DNA from: Gonatopus flavifemur
Taxonomy: Eukaryota; Arthropoda; Insecta; Hymenoptera; Dryinidae
Assembly: GCA_018340375.1 (NCBI GenBank)
Contig: JAFFJZ010000001.1
Location: 39,672,001 to 39,736,000, forward strand
Direction of reading: 5' to 3'
DNA: 64,000 bases
In this document: one piece after another, positions 36,098 through 48,468 of the stretch
Layout: each line of letters opens with the position of its first letter
Position numbering within the stretch: position 1 is the first letter of the stretch
Translations under genes and position numbers: made by a program
Notes under the pieces: generated by a model
What the model was told of the DNA's origin: nothing
The model's input: the letters and a program-made list of their open reading frames with translations, nothing else
Databases searched by the model: none

Positions 36098-36598
36098 CCC
36101 TGGTGAAAATGGGAGCGAGAAGAAAGAGTAAACGAAGCGTATGCTGAAGGGTAACAGAAACGTTAATGGAGAGTATACGAAGCTTGAATGGAAAGGATAC
36201 AAAGAGTATGTGAAATGGGAATTGAAACAAAGAAAGCGAGAAAAATTCAAGAAATCTAGACAAAAAAATTGAACCCTGTGGTGAGAATCAAACCGGTGAC
36301 TTTCACCATGGTAGGGTGTTATCCGCTAGGCTATGGATTGTCGTTGACATCGAATGCTGAAAGATGTGATTTGAGTCAGAACAGGCATGACTCGCATACG
36401 CTCCATATAACCCACTATTACGTTACATGAAGCATATGCGAAACGGGATCGGAAGTTTATGAAACGTATACAGAACGTATAATTTGATGACTTTCCAGAA
36501 AGCGGGTATCATACGCTCCAGAAAGAGGGAGTTGAAACGTTTTTCGCTTCGTATACGTTTCCTTCTCGCTTTGTGTATACGCTTCATTTTCACCAAGG
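36098..36598. mobile_element. 501-bp foldback inserted in the old repeat
   Basis: Ends are CCCTGGTGAAAAT and ATTTTCACCAAGG. The sister repeat at about 61940 is uninterrupted (CAACTTCCCAGC), while here CAAC and TTCCCAGC are split with an AC duplicated on both sides (36096-36097, 36599-36600). Inside, AAGCGTATG, CGTATAC and GAAGCG words recur in both orientations, and a tRNA-like piece lies at 36270-36345. Confidence 0.8.
36270..36345 (-). other. tRNA-like (pol III type) segment
   Basis: On the minus strand TAGCCTAGCGGATAA resembles a pol III A box and GGTTTGATTCTC resembles a B box, about 35 bp apart. Between them CACC-CTACCAT-GGTG forms an anticodon-like stem-loop with ACC at the anticodon position. 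A T run follows at 36263-36269. The acceptor and T stems do not pair well, so it is not a functional tRNA. It looks tRNA-derived, as in SINEs. Confidence 0.5.
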
Positions 36599-36773
36599 AC
36601 TTCCCAGCAACACGATAACCACGGAAGCTAAAATCCTAGATTTACACCTATGCCTAATATGCCTGCAAATTGTTTCAAACTGACGGGGAATCTTTTCAAC
36701 AATTTGCCGCATATTTGCTGAGCACTTTGCTATCAGGGTCTATATTACCAGCAAAGCTTCCGTCGATGATCAC

Positions 36774-36911
36774 ACATTACGGTGCCGACGATATAGCAAC
36801 CTCTCACTCGCTCTCAAACTAGTTTGCTCGAATATACTGCGCGAGCGTTAATTTTGATTGTTCTGCAATGCTAGCGAATGAGAGGTTGCTGTATCGTCGG
36901 CACCGTAATGT
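36774..36911. repeat. ACATTACGGTGCCGACGAT palindromic element
   Basis: ACATTACGGTGCCGACGAT at the left is matched exactly by ATCGTCGGCACCGTAATGT at the right, with AGCAACCTCTCACTCGC continuing the arm (about 42 bp per arm, few mismatches). The close arms suggest recent origin. Confidence 0.8.
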
Positions 36912-37298
36912 TTGGTCGGCTCCCTTTATCGGGAAAAATAGGAGTACTGACAACATAGGAGTATTACATATATGGATGTTTCTCGATAATTTTTACATAT
37001 TCCAAATATGTGTTCAGACTACTCTTAACGGTCCAGACAGTAAAAAGTGTCAGAAAAGTTCGTGACAACTCCCCAACAACACGGAGCAACTGTTGTTGGG
37101 ATGTTGCTAGGAAGTTGCGTTGCCAAATGCGCAGCAACATGCAACAAACTTGAAAGTTGTTGTCACGATGCTGCAAAGATTTTTGGATAAATGAAGCTAT
37201 GATACGTGAGATCAAACAATCCTCCAATAACGAAACACAAACTAGTCCAGCAACAGTGAAGCAATAGTTGCACTGCAACTTTTGTTGTCAGGGGGGAT

Positions 37299-37610
37299 AC
37301 CAGCGTACCATCCGAGTAAAGATTTGGTCTGCAAGATTTCTCCGAACCTGATTCATGAAACAATCTAAAATTTTCAGGGAATATTCTTTGATACTTTATA
37401 AATTGCGGTACAAAGCGTGAATTTAAAATTTGAAAAAAAAAAAGTTTTTTCTCAGTCGGTAAAAAGAAATTTTTTTTCGAAATTCGGAATTCGGACTCTG
37501 CACCGCGATTGATAAAGTATCAAAGAATATACCCTGAAAATTTCAGACTGTTTCATGTATCAAGTTCGGAGAAATCTTGCAGACAATCTTTACTCGGATG
37601 GTAGGCTGGT
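37299..37610. repeat. Foldback with about 110-bp arms
   Basis: TACCATCCGAGTAAAGATTT, GCAAGATTTCTCCGAAC, TGAAACA and TTCTTTGATACTTTAT all recur in reverse order on the right side. Outer ends are ACCAG..CTGGT. Arm identity is about 85-90 percent, with an A- and T-run spacer in the middle. Confidence 0.8.
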
Positions 37611-37887
37611 GTTCCGTTAAGTGGATACGAGCGCATAAGTGGCTTCATCTAGTGGCATTTTTTCCGCACAAAATACCCGAAACTGAACGCATCAAAAAGT
37701 CTGAAATTTTCAGGGATGAATCTCCGAAGGTTCATCTAGATCTGTCTAGAGCCGGATTTGACTTTGGTGTTGTGTGGGCGGAAACTATCCAAGAAGTCTT
37801 TAAGAATTTCAATTGATCATTTGTGCTGGCTGTGGTGGGTTGGTAACTAAGGAAACTCCGCATAAAAATCAGCACCGAACATTTCTA

Positions 37888-37976
37888 CCCCTAGAAAGCA
37901 CAAGAGTTCTGAAAGAGTTCTTTATGAATATATGGTATCCATTATGTGCTCCTTTAGACCTCTTGTGCTATCTGGG
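37888..37976. mobile_element. 89-bp CCC..AGCACAA palindromic element
   Basis: CCCCTAGAAAGCACAAGAG on the left, CCTCTTGTGCTATCTGGG on the right, with TCTGAAAGAGTTC / GCTCCTTTAGA inside. Same family as 35963-36049. Confidence 0.7.
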
Positions 37977-38146
37977 CTGCGAAGAACTGAGTCTAAGAAT
38001 CACCAATGAATTATGAAAAAAAGAACCCATCCTGGACGCGTTAAGACTTTTAAAAGAATTTTTTTAGAACTCTTTCGCAATTCTTTGAATTCTTCAAGAG
38101 TTTAGGAGTTATTTTTTTAGAATTCATTAGTCCTTTTTGTATGTTA

Positions 38147-38275
38147 CCCAAGCAGCACAACCACGTAATGAATGTTCTATGAACGTGCCATGGAATGTTT
38201 TTAAATGTACCAAATAAATATAACCAAATGGCATTTTTACAGTACTTTATTACAAGCACTTTTGTGTTACTTGGG
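38147..38275. mobile_element. CCCAAGCAGCACAA palindromic element, 129 bp
   Basis: Left ACCCAAGCAGCACAA and right TTTGTGTTACTTGGGT form the terminal repeat, flanked by TT and AT. The interior (ATGGCATTTTTACAG etc.) is only weakly palindromic. Confidence 0.6.
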
Positions 38276-38847
38276 TATATTTCCACACAGTACAGAACTT
38301 CAAAAAGAATTCTCAAGAAGTCATATTGAATTCTCCAAGTCCCAATTGAATTCTTCATGAACTCTTTTTGATCCGGAGTACTTTATAGGTTGGTATATCT
38401 TTATAAACAAAGTATTCATGATGAATTCCTTCTGAACTTCTTGTGTTATCCTCAAACATTGATTGAACACTGATCAACGCTCATGATACAATTAATTAAC
38501 AAAGTCATGTTCCCGTCATTTTATTATTGAGAGTAATTATCCATGATTATCATCATTTACGTATCACGATGGAAACTTGGAAATCCGGGCTCTCGTTAAC
38601 CGTATCAAGTTCAATAAACGGGTCTAGATAACCGGATACGAATAAAATTCACAACAAAGTACGAATCTTCTTCGAGATTATGTAAAATAATTGATGACTA
38701 TCAATTACACTCGACATACATGTCCAATGCAATTTATTAACAAATATTTCCCTCATTTATGCTTTCAAAGTGCTTTATTTCAAAATTTCTTGATATACCT
38801 ACGTTGAGGGTAAATAGTCTCGAAGATTCTTGTTGGAATCATTTCGG
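38276..38847. other. Intergenic DNA upstream of VDAC
   Basis: The first ~180 bp repeat the GAACTTC/GAATTC-rich sequence seen in neighbouring palindromic elements. The rest is plain AT-rich sequence. No coding exon seen. Confidence 0.4.
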
Positions 38848-38886
38848 TGTGCGCGAACGCATGCGTACCATGCGATATGCGCGCAA
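38848..38886 (+). promoter_or_regulatory. NRF-1/EWG-like cluster at the VDAC promoter
   Basis: TGTGCGCGAACGCATGCGTA is followed by CCATGCGATATGCGCGC. Several overlapping TGCGC/GCGCA half-sites occur in 39 bp of otherwise AT-rich DNA. NRF-1 (EWG in flies) binds such tandem half-sites and controls many nuclear genes for mitochondrial proteins, which fits VDAC. Binding is inferred. Confidence 0.45.
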
Positions 38887-38899
38887 GTTGAACTTCTCT

Positions 38900-38975
38900 T
38901 AGTTGGTGGTCTGTCTCGTTTACACGATCCTTCGGTGACCTAACACATTTTTTCACCGTTCAATAACATAAAATT
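38900..38975 (+). other. Probable VDAC 5' untranslated exon
   Basis: A donor-like AAATT|GTAAGTAAT ends at 38975, and the VDAC start codon lies just after an acceptor (TTCTCAG|AACATG) at 39777. Together they imply an untranslated first exon and an 800-bp intron. The 5' end is not defined by the sequence. Confidence 0.5.
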
Positions 38976-39780
38976 GTAAGTAATATTATATTACATCACA
39001 ATATAAGCAATGTTTTTTAATGTATGTATTATTATCTCGAACAAACCATCATATCGCGAATAGAGGGGAAATGTTTGATACAAGCCGGCATTGCTTCGCA
39101 ATAGAAATGTCGTCTGCCGTCTTCTGACCTTTACTAAAATAACTGTAACAAGCACTGTGCATAATGAATGAGAAAACGCGTGCGTTCAAGAATAATGTAT
39201 TTCGCTTCGTAAAAATTTATGTATTAACCGTAACGTCATAAATAAGATATTCATAGTTTGAAAATCATTAATTTATGACTTATGTAATACCTGGACCAGG
39301 TCAATGCCATACCACCCTTGTAGAGTACGATTTTATCTAACTCGCAATTTTTCATTTTATTGCTCAATTCATTGTCACTTCTTTATGTAAATACCTTTTG
39401 TTCTGTGAGTGATTATTATCAAACTACCCTGTATATGCTGTACTGAACTATAAACTATAGGTTATTGATTCACTTTCCTCATATTAAATTTCTATAATTT
39501 TTGCATATGAAACTAAGTCAGTAAGAACAACGAATTCTTGGACTTTTCTTGTTTATGAAATGAATAATCATTTAATACCCGCATAGGTAATACAAGTTAT
39601 TGAATTCATTGTACAAAGTAATATGAGTATTATTCTCACAATGAAATTCAGGATGTACTTCAATGATGGTCATTTGATTTTTTAATATAGAAGAATTATT
39701 AAAAATTTTTACCCAATGCTTAATGAATTTCCTTCATTATATTTATTACATTGAACTTGGATATATATTTTTCTCAGAAC

Positions 39781-40999
39781 ATGGCTCCTCCAACCTATGG
39801 TGATTTAGGAAAGAATGCTCGTGATATATTCAGCAAGGGTTATCACTTTGGTCTGTTGAAATTGGATGTCAAAACCAAAACAGATTCCGGAGTAGAATTT
39901 TCTAGTGGAGGAGTATCCAATCAAGATACAGGAAAAGTATTTGGTACATTAGAAACTAAATACAAAATCAAAGAATATGGTCTGACATTTGCTGAAAAAT
40001 GGAATACCGACAACACTCTGGGCACTGACATTACTCTTGCCGACAAACTTCTTCAAGGTCTCAGTATTGGATACAGTTGTACTTTCTCTCCTCAAACTGG
40101 GTATGAATTTAATTTTATTTTATCTGATTTCTTGGAATGTGAAATTCAATAATTATCATTTCAGGACAAAAACTGGCAAATTCAAAACAACTTACAAACA
40201 TGAACATGTCTCTGTCACAGCTGACATGGATCTAAGTCTTTCCGCAGGTCCACTTATCAATGCTTCGGCTGTTGTTGGATATCAAGGTATAGTAACGTTT
40301 ATAAGGAATCAATTCATTCGAAGACAGACATATAATATGAACATATTTTGAAATAGCAGTATTTGGGATTCCATTCAAAATGAATATAAATTTTGATCAA
40401 TGACAAAAATGTATAATTCTTACAGGATGGCTGGCTGGATACCATGCCATGTTAGATTCTCAAAGACAGAAGATTACAAAGAATAATTTTGCTCTTGGCT
40501 TTACTGCTTCTGATTTTGCTCTTCATACGTCTGTGTAAGCATTAACATTTATATTCAATATAATATATCTGTAAAAACCGTTCATTCGAATATATGATAT
40601 TTTTATATATTCAGAGACAATGGTCGTGAATTTGGAGGTTCAATTTATCACAAGGTTAAGCCTGGTCTAGAAGGTGCCATCAATTTGGCTTGGAACTCTA
40701 GTAATAATGTGACACAATTTGGTCTTGGTGCAAAATATGATCTCGATCAAGATGCTAGCATTAGGGCTAAAGTTAATTCCCAACTTCAAATTGGTTTAGG
40801 ATACCAACAAAAACTCAGAGATGGTGAGAACAAACTTGTACTCGTTTCTCTTCATATATCTTACAATCTACAATTCATTGATTTGGCATTATTTTTAATC
40901 ATTGCAGGAGTGACTTTAACACTTTCCACAAACATTGATGGAAAGAACTTTGGTTCTGGTGGTCATAAGATTGGTTTTGCTTTGGATCTTGAAGCTTAA
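39781..40999 (+). CDS. VDAC: Voltage-dependent anion channel (mitochondrial porin)
   Basis: The outer mitochondrial membrane beta-barrel that passes ATP, ADP and other metabolites. Exons 39781-40100, 40165-40286, 40426-40534, 40615-40823 and 40908-40999 join in phase to 283 residues, the standard length. The N-terminal helix ([17 protein letters not shown]) is followed by the first strand [11 protein letters not shown], the conserved [11 protein letters not shown] segment, then regularly alternating strands. The last strand [11 protein letters not shown] matches the family C-terminus, used in sorting to the membrane. Introns 1-4 are 64-139 bp. An AATAAA lies at 41439, about 440 bp after the stop. 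It is convergent with CSN4. Nothing is missing, so it should be functional. Confidence 0.97.
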
Positions 41000-42382
41000 A
41001 AATCATGAAATTTTCAAAACTGTACAACTTTATCCCACTGAAATGATTCCTGCAACACAAAGACCGCGTTACACAACACTGCTTCAGATAAAGTATCTGT
41101 AATGTGTAGATAGGTTTATCCCTCGAGTAGGTAATGTAAGATATCTGCTGTATGTTTAAAAAGTTCAAAATAGAGTCGAAAATGACTTGAAACGATACTG
41201 AGTGACTATAAAGTAACAGTATATCTTATTGTGAAGAGTATCATTCCACAATAAGGTGAAAATATGCGAGTACACACTCAAGTTCATATTTTTTAATGCA
41301 ATATAGCATATTTGTAATTTCTGTTCACTTCGAAGTTTCTCCTGGATATTATAAAATAGATTCAATCAGTTCATCATATATAGGAAAAAAAGAATTGAAA
41401 TATATACAGTAAAAATAATGAAATTCCTTTAAAAATTAAATAAAGAAAAACTTGAATATTCAGCATGAATTTTATGTGTAAATCATGTGATCAATTTTTT
41501 CAGTACTTTTGCAGCAATTATATTTAACCTGCTTTCATACTATTATCAATTCATTTCATGAATTTCACTAAATCAAAATGGATTCAAAAATTGTCTGCAT
41601 ACAAGTCAATCGACGTGATTTCAATTTTCAGTTCAATGAAAAAAGTACTGTGCCTTAATTTAAGGCAAATTACTACGTCCCTGCACAGTATTATACACTC
41701 GTGGATGGAGGCAGGATACTCATCGTACACAAAAATTACTGAACCTTACATATGAATTTATGTAAATAATGTTACAGCGAACACCTTGAAAATCTATATA
41801 AAACTGTAAAAATGATCTTAATGTTTCTCAAATGCAGAAAAAAACATCATCTGGAAAGTTCTTATTAATGAAGTAACTTCATAAATATATTTTGTGTAGA
41901 AAGAATAATAGACGAGTTTCTAGTAAGAAAAAAATGGACTTTATTCTAGTGGTTCGTTCATTTAATTCGTCATTAGCTATGATTCACGTTTGTTAAATGA
42001 ATGCTTTTGGGAAAGTTACTGAAATAAAGCAGAATCAATTATTACATATCCAATTGTGTAAGTGCTTATCTCACTTCATGATGTAGAATTTAAGTTTATT
42101 CTTTAAATACACACTTTTATTTTTAATAAATTTATACCAGTTTTCAGAAGCTTTTTCCCATTTTGTTTTAGGTTTTTCATCGTCTCAATTTTTTCGTATA
42201 TGAAATTTATGTAATCTACATTATTTATATTTCATGATCATAATAATATAATCTTTATTATGAATCTTGTCTTGTTTTATCCCAATATGATTTACAGTTC
42301 GATTTACAATATACTTAATGTCATTATTTATATGTACTTTATTCAAGGAGATACCAGTGCCTGGACGTGAATATTTCGTATT

Positions 42383-42512
42383 GGCCAGTTTATTTAAAAA
42401 CTGCTAAATGAATTCATACAAACTCAACTTCTAAGGATTCTTTATGATTCATAGAATCGTTAGAAATTCAGTTTATAGGAATTCATTCAATACTTTTTAA
42501 ATAAACTCGCCT
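42383..42512. repeat. GGCCAGTTTATTTAAAAA foldback
   Basis: Left GGCCAGTTTATTTAAAAACT and right TTTTTAAATAAACTCGCC are inverted, with GAATTCAT / ATGAATTC and TCTAA..TTAGA further in. 130 bp. Confidence 0.7.
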
Positions 42513-42531
42513 TTACAAAATTCTTGCTAAA

Positions 42532-42662
42532 AATGCCAGGCAGAACCGGGCAAATTTAGTTAAAACAGTAGTAAACTTTCTACCCGATTTTATCCGGAAT
42601 TATCAAATTAGAACCCCGAAAACCATTTTTCGCCCGGTTGTACCTGACATTTTCAGTAGGGA
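42532..42662. repeat. CTGCTAAAAATGCC foldback, short copy
   Basis: TTGCTAAAAATGCCAGGCAG and ACCGGGCAAA at the left, with CGCCCGGTTGTACCTGACAT and TTTTCAGTAGG at the right. A shortened relative of the element at 35487-35780. Both keep CTTTCTACCCGATTTT near the centre. Confidence 0.75.
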
Positions 42663-43547
42663 CGACTAGCCTCCCATCCCAACGCTACTATTCCCTCAAG
42701 GGATATGCTAGTCAAGTCTTGCGTAAAATTTCTCAGAAATACTTTGAAGATACTAAACTAGTACCAGGACTTGAGCCAAACTATTTGGAAGTAGTATGAT
42801 AAAATTTAACAATTTTCATTCAGAGACTTATATGTTATCACATATATTAAGTAACAAAATGAAAATAAATGAGATTTATTGCACTATTTTCAAATAATTC
42901 GGATAAAATTCCAACCTCGTTATCTTCTTGATATATTCATAGTATCGCTGAATGCCCATAGAAATGCTGTCCAGAGCAATATTTTGAAATATTGCACTAA
43001 TTATGAATTTAACAACACGTGATTTCAATGGTTCTCAATTTGAAGAGTAGAGAATGATTTAAATCTCCCTCAATTCACGATATTAGAACAAGAGAAGACA
43101 TTCAATTCAATTGAATTTTTCTAATTCATTCTCCTTTTCTAGCAAGGATTGCTTAATGTTCCCTAAAAATGCTTGAGTTTGATTATATTCACGTTAAACA
43201 CGAAAAAATTCACGAAATAAATTTCTATGTTTTGAGAAAGGAAAAAAGAACACTCAACAAATTTTGTAATTTCTTAACTACCTCCCCTGATACATAATCA
43301 AATTAAATGTCCAAAAGAAAACGCAAACTTTTCCGAAGTTTTTATTTTATTTACAAGACACTGTTATATATTTATTTTGTATAATTGATGACTGAAGGTT
43401 AATCGTTTCATTACACTTCTGATAAAATTTAAAAAACCGACATTTTTATTAAAATTATGGTAATTACGATGACACATTTTATTTGATAACTTTTCATCAA
43501 AATATCAAAAATGAATTATAAGTATACTTTTGAAAAATAAATATCTA

Positions 43548-45888
<2,341 letters not shown>

Positions 45889-47382
45889 CTTTTCTGCTTT
45901 CCGACTGGTACCTTACGATTCATAGACCAACAAAATTTCCTTCAGCGTGAACTCAATGCATAACCTACGTACGAGCGTGTGATCTTTTATACGATATAAT
46001 GATCATGATCATAATAACAATCTGTATGCCTATATCCCTATATGCAACGTAGTCGCCGCGTCGCCACTTGATGGCAGTGCACACATCAATTCAAAAAATT
46101 TCAAGCTCAAAAAATGAATTTTCGGTTTTCTTCTTTTTATTATACAAAAATTTGAATTCTCTAAAATTTTCTCGACCTTTATGCATGAAGTGCATATATT
46201 TTAAATGGATATATTATTGCATACAATATGACAGTGAGAAAAATCTGATTGTACACTGACTTTTCAAACATTTTGCGAACATATATATTTTTTCTTTCTT
46301 TGAGTAAGCATTGATCATAAGAAAAATTCAAAAGACAAGATGCGAATTATCATTGGTAACCGTTAGAATGACATTGTAAAGTACAGATTTGAAGTTTCAT
46401 AAGGTGATAAAAAATCTAATTTAAAATCCTAAAAAAAATACATTTGAATTCAATTTGATTCAAAGTCTGAAATATGGTTATTTTTAAATAGTTTTTTTTT
46501 CAACTTGAAATATCTCACATAAGACAGAAGTTTCAATAAGGGTTCATAATGAATACAATATATTCATAAAGAACTCTTCTAGAATTCTTGTGTTAGCTGG
46601 GATGACTTGAAACCATTGAGTTTTATTCTAAAAAGTTGCAAATACATTGGTTTGATCTGAAAATTTCAGATCAATATATATCGTGAATTTTTTAGAGATA
46701 TTCTTTTATTAAAAGTCGCCAATGATGAATTTTCATAAAGAAAACTTTTCGAAGCTTCTACTTGGCAATATATTGCACTAAAAAAAAAATATGGATAATC
46801 AAACGAGAAACAATTATACATCATAAGAATAAAATTCAATTGTGATTAAAAGTTTGAAGATACAAATACGTTATTCTTCGGAATAATGTAATGACAAAAT
46901 ATCATTTTAGAAACATAAATCAATATCATTAAAAATGACAAAAAAGATATTCCAATGTCGAATAGTCTGCAGTATAATAACAAAAGTGAATTATCATTTC
47001 AATGAATTACAAGGGAACATATTTTATAACCACCTTTGTGCACGTCGCGAATTCTTGCATTACAAATTTAGAAATAAAAATTGTTTTGAGAAATTTTCAG
47101 ATCCGGGAAGTTTCAACTTTTTTCCATTTCAAATTTAGATGGCGCTAACGAGCTGACGTGGTTTTAGCCGCGGAAAAGCAAAATGGCGAAATCGAAATCA
47201 ACAAAGTGCTTGAAAATATTGTATTATTTCGAAACAACATTACATCTATAAAATGAATGCCCATTTTTCAGTTCTTCTAATCTCAATGAACCAATTATAT
47301 AATAGTTAAACGATACTCGATTTTGGAACATTGTAAATACTTTACTTTCGAATCAATTCGAATGACCTTTGGGCCTGTTTAT
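45889..47382. other. Intergenic DNA between CSN4 and LIN54
   Basis: No coding exon is supported. At 46545-46602 there is half of a palindromic element (ends CTTGTGTTAGCTGGG). At 47140-47200 a GC-richer patch with TGACGTGG and an ATG in good context (AAAATGGCG, 47183) looks promoter-like, but the frame closes after 22 codons. Confidence 0.4.
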
Positions 47383-47466
47383 ACACAGCGGTGCGTAGTG
47401 CAGTGTGGGACAGCAATGGTGGGCGCGTGTTTTTGAACAAATTGAACAAATTAGAAAAATAAGCAG
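47383..47466 (+). other. Possible LIN54 5' untranslated exon
   Basis: A GC-richer stretch (ACAGCGGTGCGTAGTGCAG) ends at a good donor, AAGCAG|GTACGT, at 47466. The LIN54 coding start is preceded by an acceptor (TATTTTACAG) at 48452, so at least one untranslated exon must lie upstream. This is the best candidate. Its 5' limit is a guess. Confidence 0.35.
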
Positions 47467-48468
47467 GTACGTTTATAAAACTTGTATTCATAGCTTTAAT
47501 ACAATCTGTACACATTTCTATGTTTTTCCTTCAATGAATCTTTGTGCTTTTGAAACTGACAATTCGATTAAAAGCGTCATGCAAGTACGCCCCCACCCAA
47601 CACTGTACGCACCTGATTACGAACTCTTGAATTATAGGTTAAGAAGAAGTCAGTTGAATCATAATTTTTATTCGTTAAAATGGGTTTTTATACAATACAA
47701 TCACCGTAATTCATTGTACGTTCAAGTAATCGCTTTACACGATTGTATTATTTTTACGATAATTCGAATGGATTCAAAGACTTGAATCGAATATGGAAAT
47801 TCAGTTCATGGAAAATGGCGCGTTCAAGCAATAAATGGCGCTAATGTTCTACAATCCCCTATCCTTCGAATTTTCTGCCACTATTCATTTAAATTTGCTT
47901 GTTGCATTGTTTAGAAATTGGAACTTGATTGGTTATTGAGACTATTGAATATGATTATGGACAATTACACTGTGTTTCGCAAGTGTGTGGTGGTCGTTTG
48001 ATTCGTGAGGATTTGAATTTTTGAATTTTTAAATTTTCCTGTGATGATTAGGTTTGGTTGTCACTTTGTTCATTAATTGCCATACAAACATTTTTCATTT
48101 TCGATGAACATTTGGCGTTCGTATTTGAATGCGATGAATTTTATTTTGGATGCAAAATCAATTTTTATCAATACTCCTAACCTGTATATATAAATATATG
48201 TATGTGCATATACATATATCAACAATATGCTCTTGGATATCTAATTAACAATTGATAACTCAATACCATTTGTTTTGAAGGAAGTGATGGTCACACTTTG
48301 CAATCACTTCCTATTCCATTGCAAAATCTGCAATCATAAAATGTGTTTATTCATTCAATTATTTTCATAACTATACATGAATGATATTGTTATTGGAGGT
48401 ATAAAAACAAATTTATGATTCTGTCAACAAGTGCTTTATTTGTATTTTACAGGTGATAAAAACTCATC

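Larger units (their letters stand above)
35890..36738. repeat. Old ACAACAAAA repeat, interrupted copy
   Basis: Three separated pieces (35890-35962, 36050-36097, 36599-36738) match, in order, the uninterrupted stretch at 61829-62100: ACAACAAAAATTGCTGTGCAA, then GATTGAGAGTTTCGTGAAACC, then TTCCCAGCAACACGATA and GCTAAAATCCTAGATTTAC. Two foldback elements account for the interruptions. A related inverted copy spans about 37057-37296. Confidence 0.75.
41000..43547. other. Convergent 3' interval between VDAC and CSN4
   Basis: Holds the VDAC 3' UTR (AATAAA at 41439) and two foldback elements (42383-42512, 42532-42662). I see no exon in the remaining AT-rich sequence. Confidence 0.5.

Noticed and set aside
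36319..36345. Functional tRNA gene
   Set aside because: A and B boxes and an anticodon-like stem exist, but acceptor and T stems do not pair.
37057..37296. Possible coding region with AACAAC/GTTGTTG words
   Set aside because: The frames follow a third, inverted copy of the ACAACAAAA repeat rather than a gene.
47183..47251. Start codon in good context, MAKSKSTKC
   Set aside because: It looked like the start of a small basic ribosomal protein, but the frame ends after 22 codons and no convincing donor or later exon was found.
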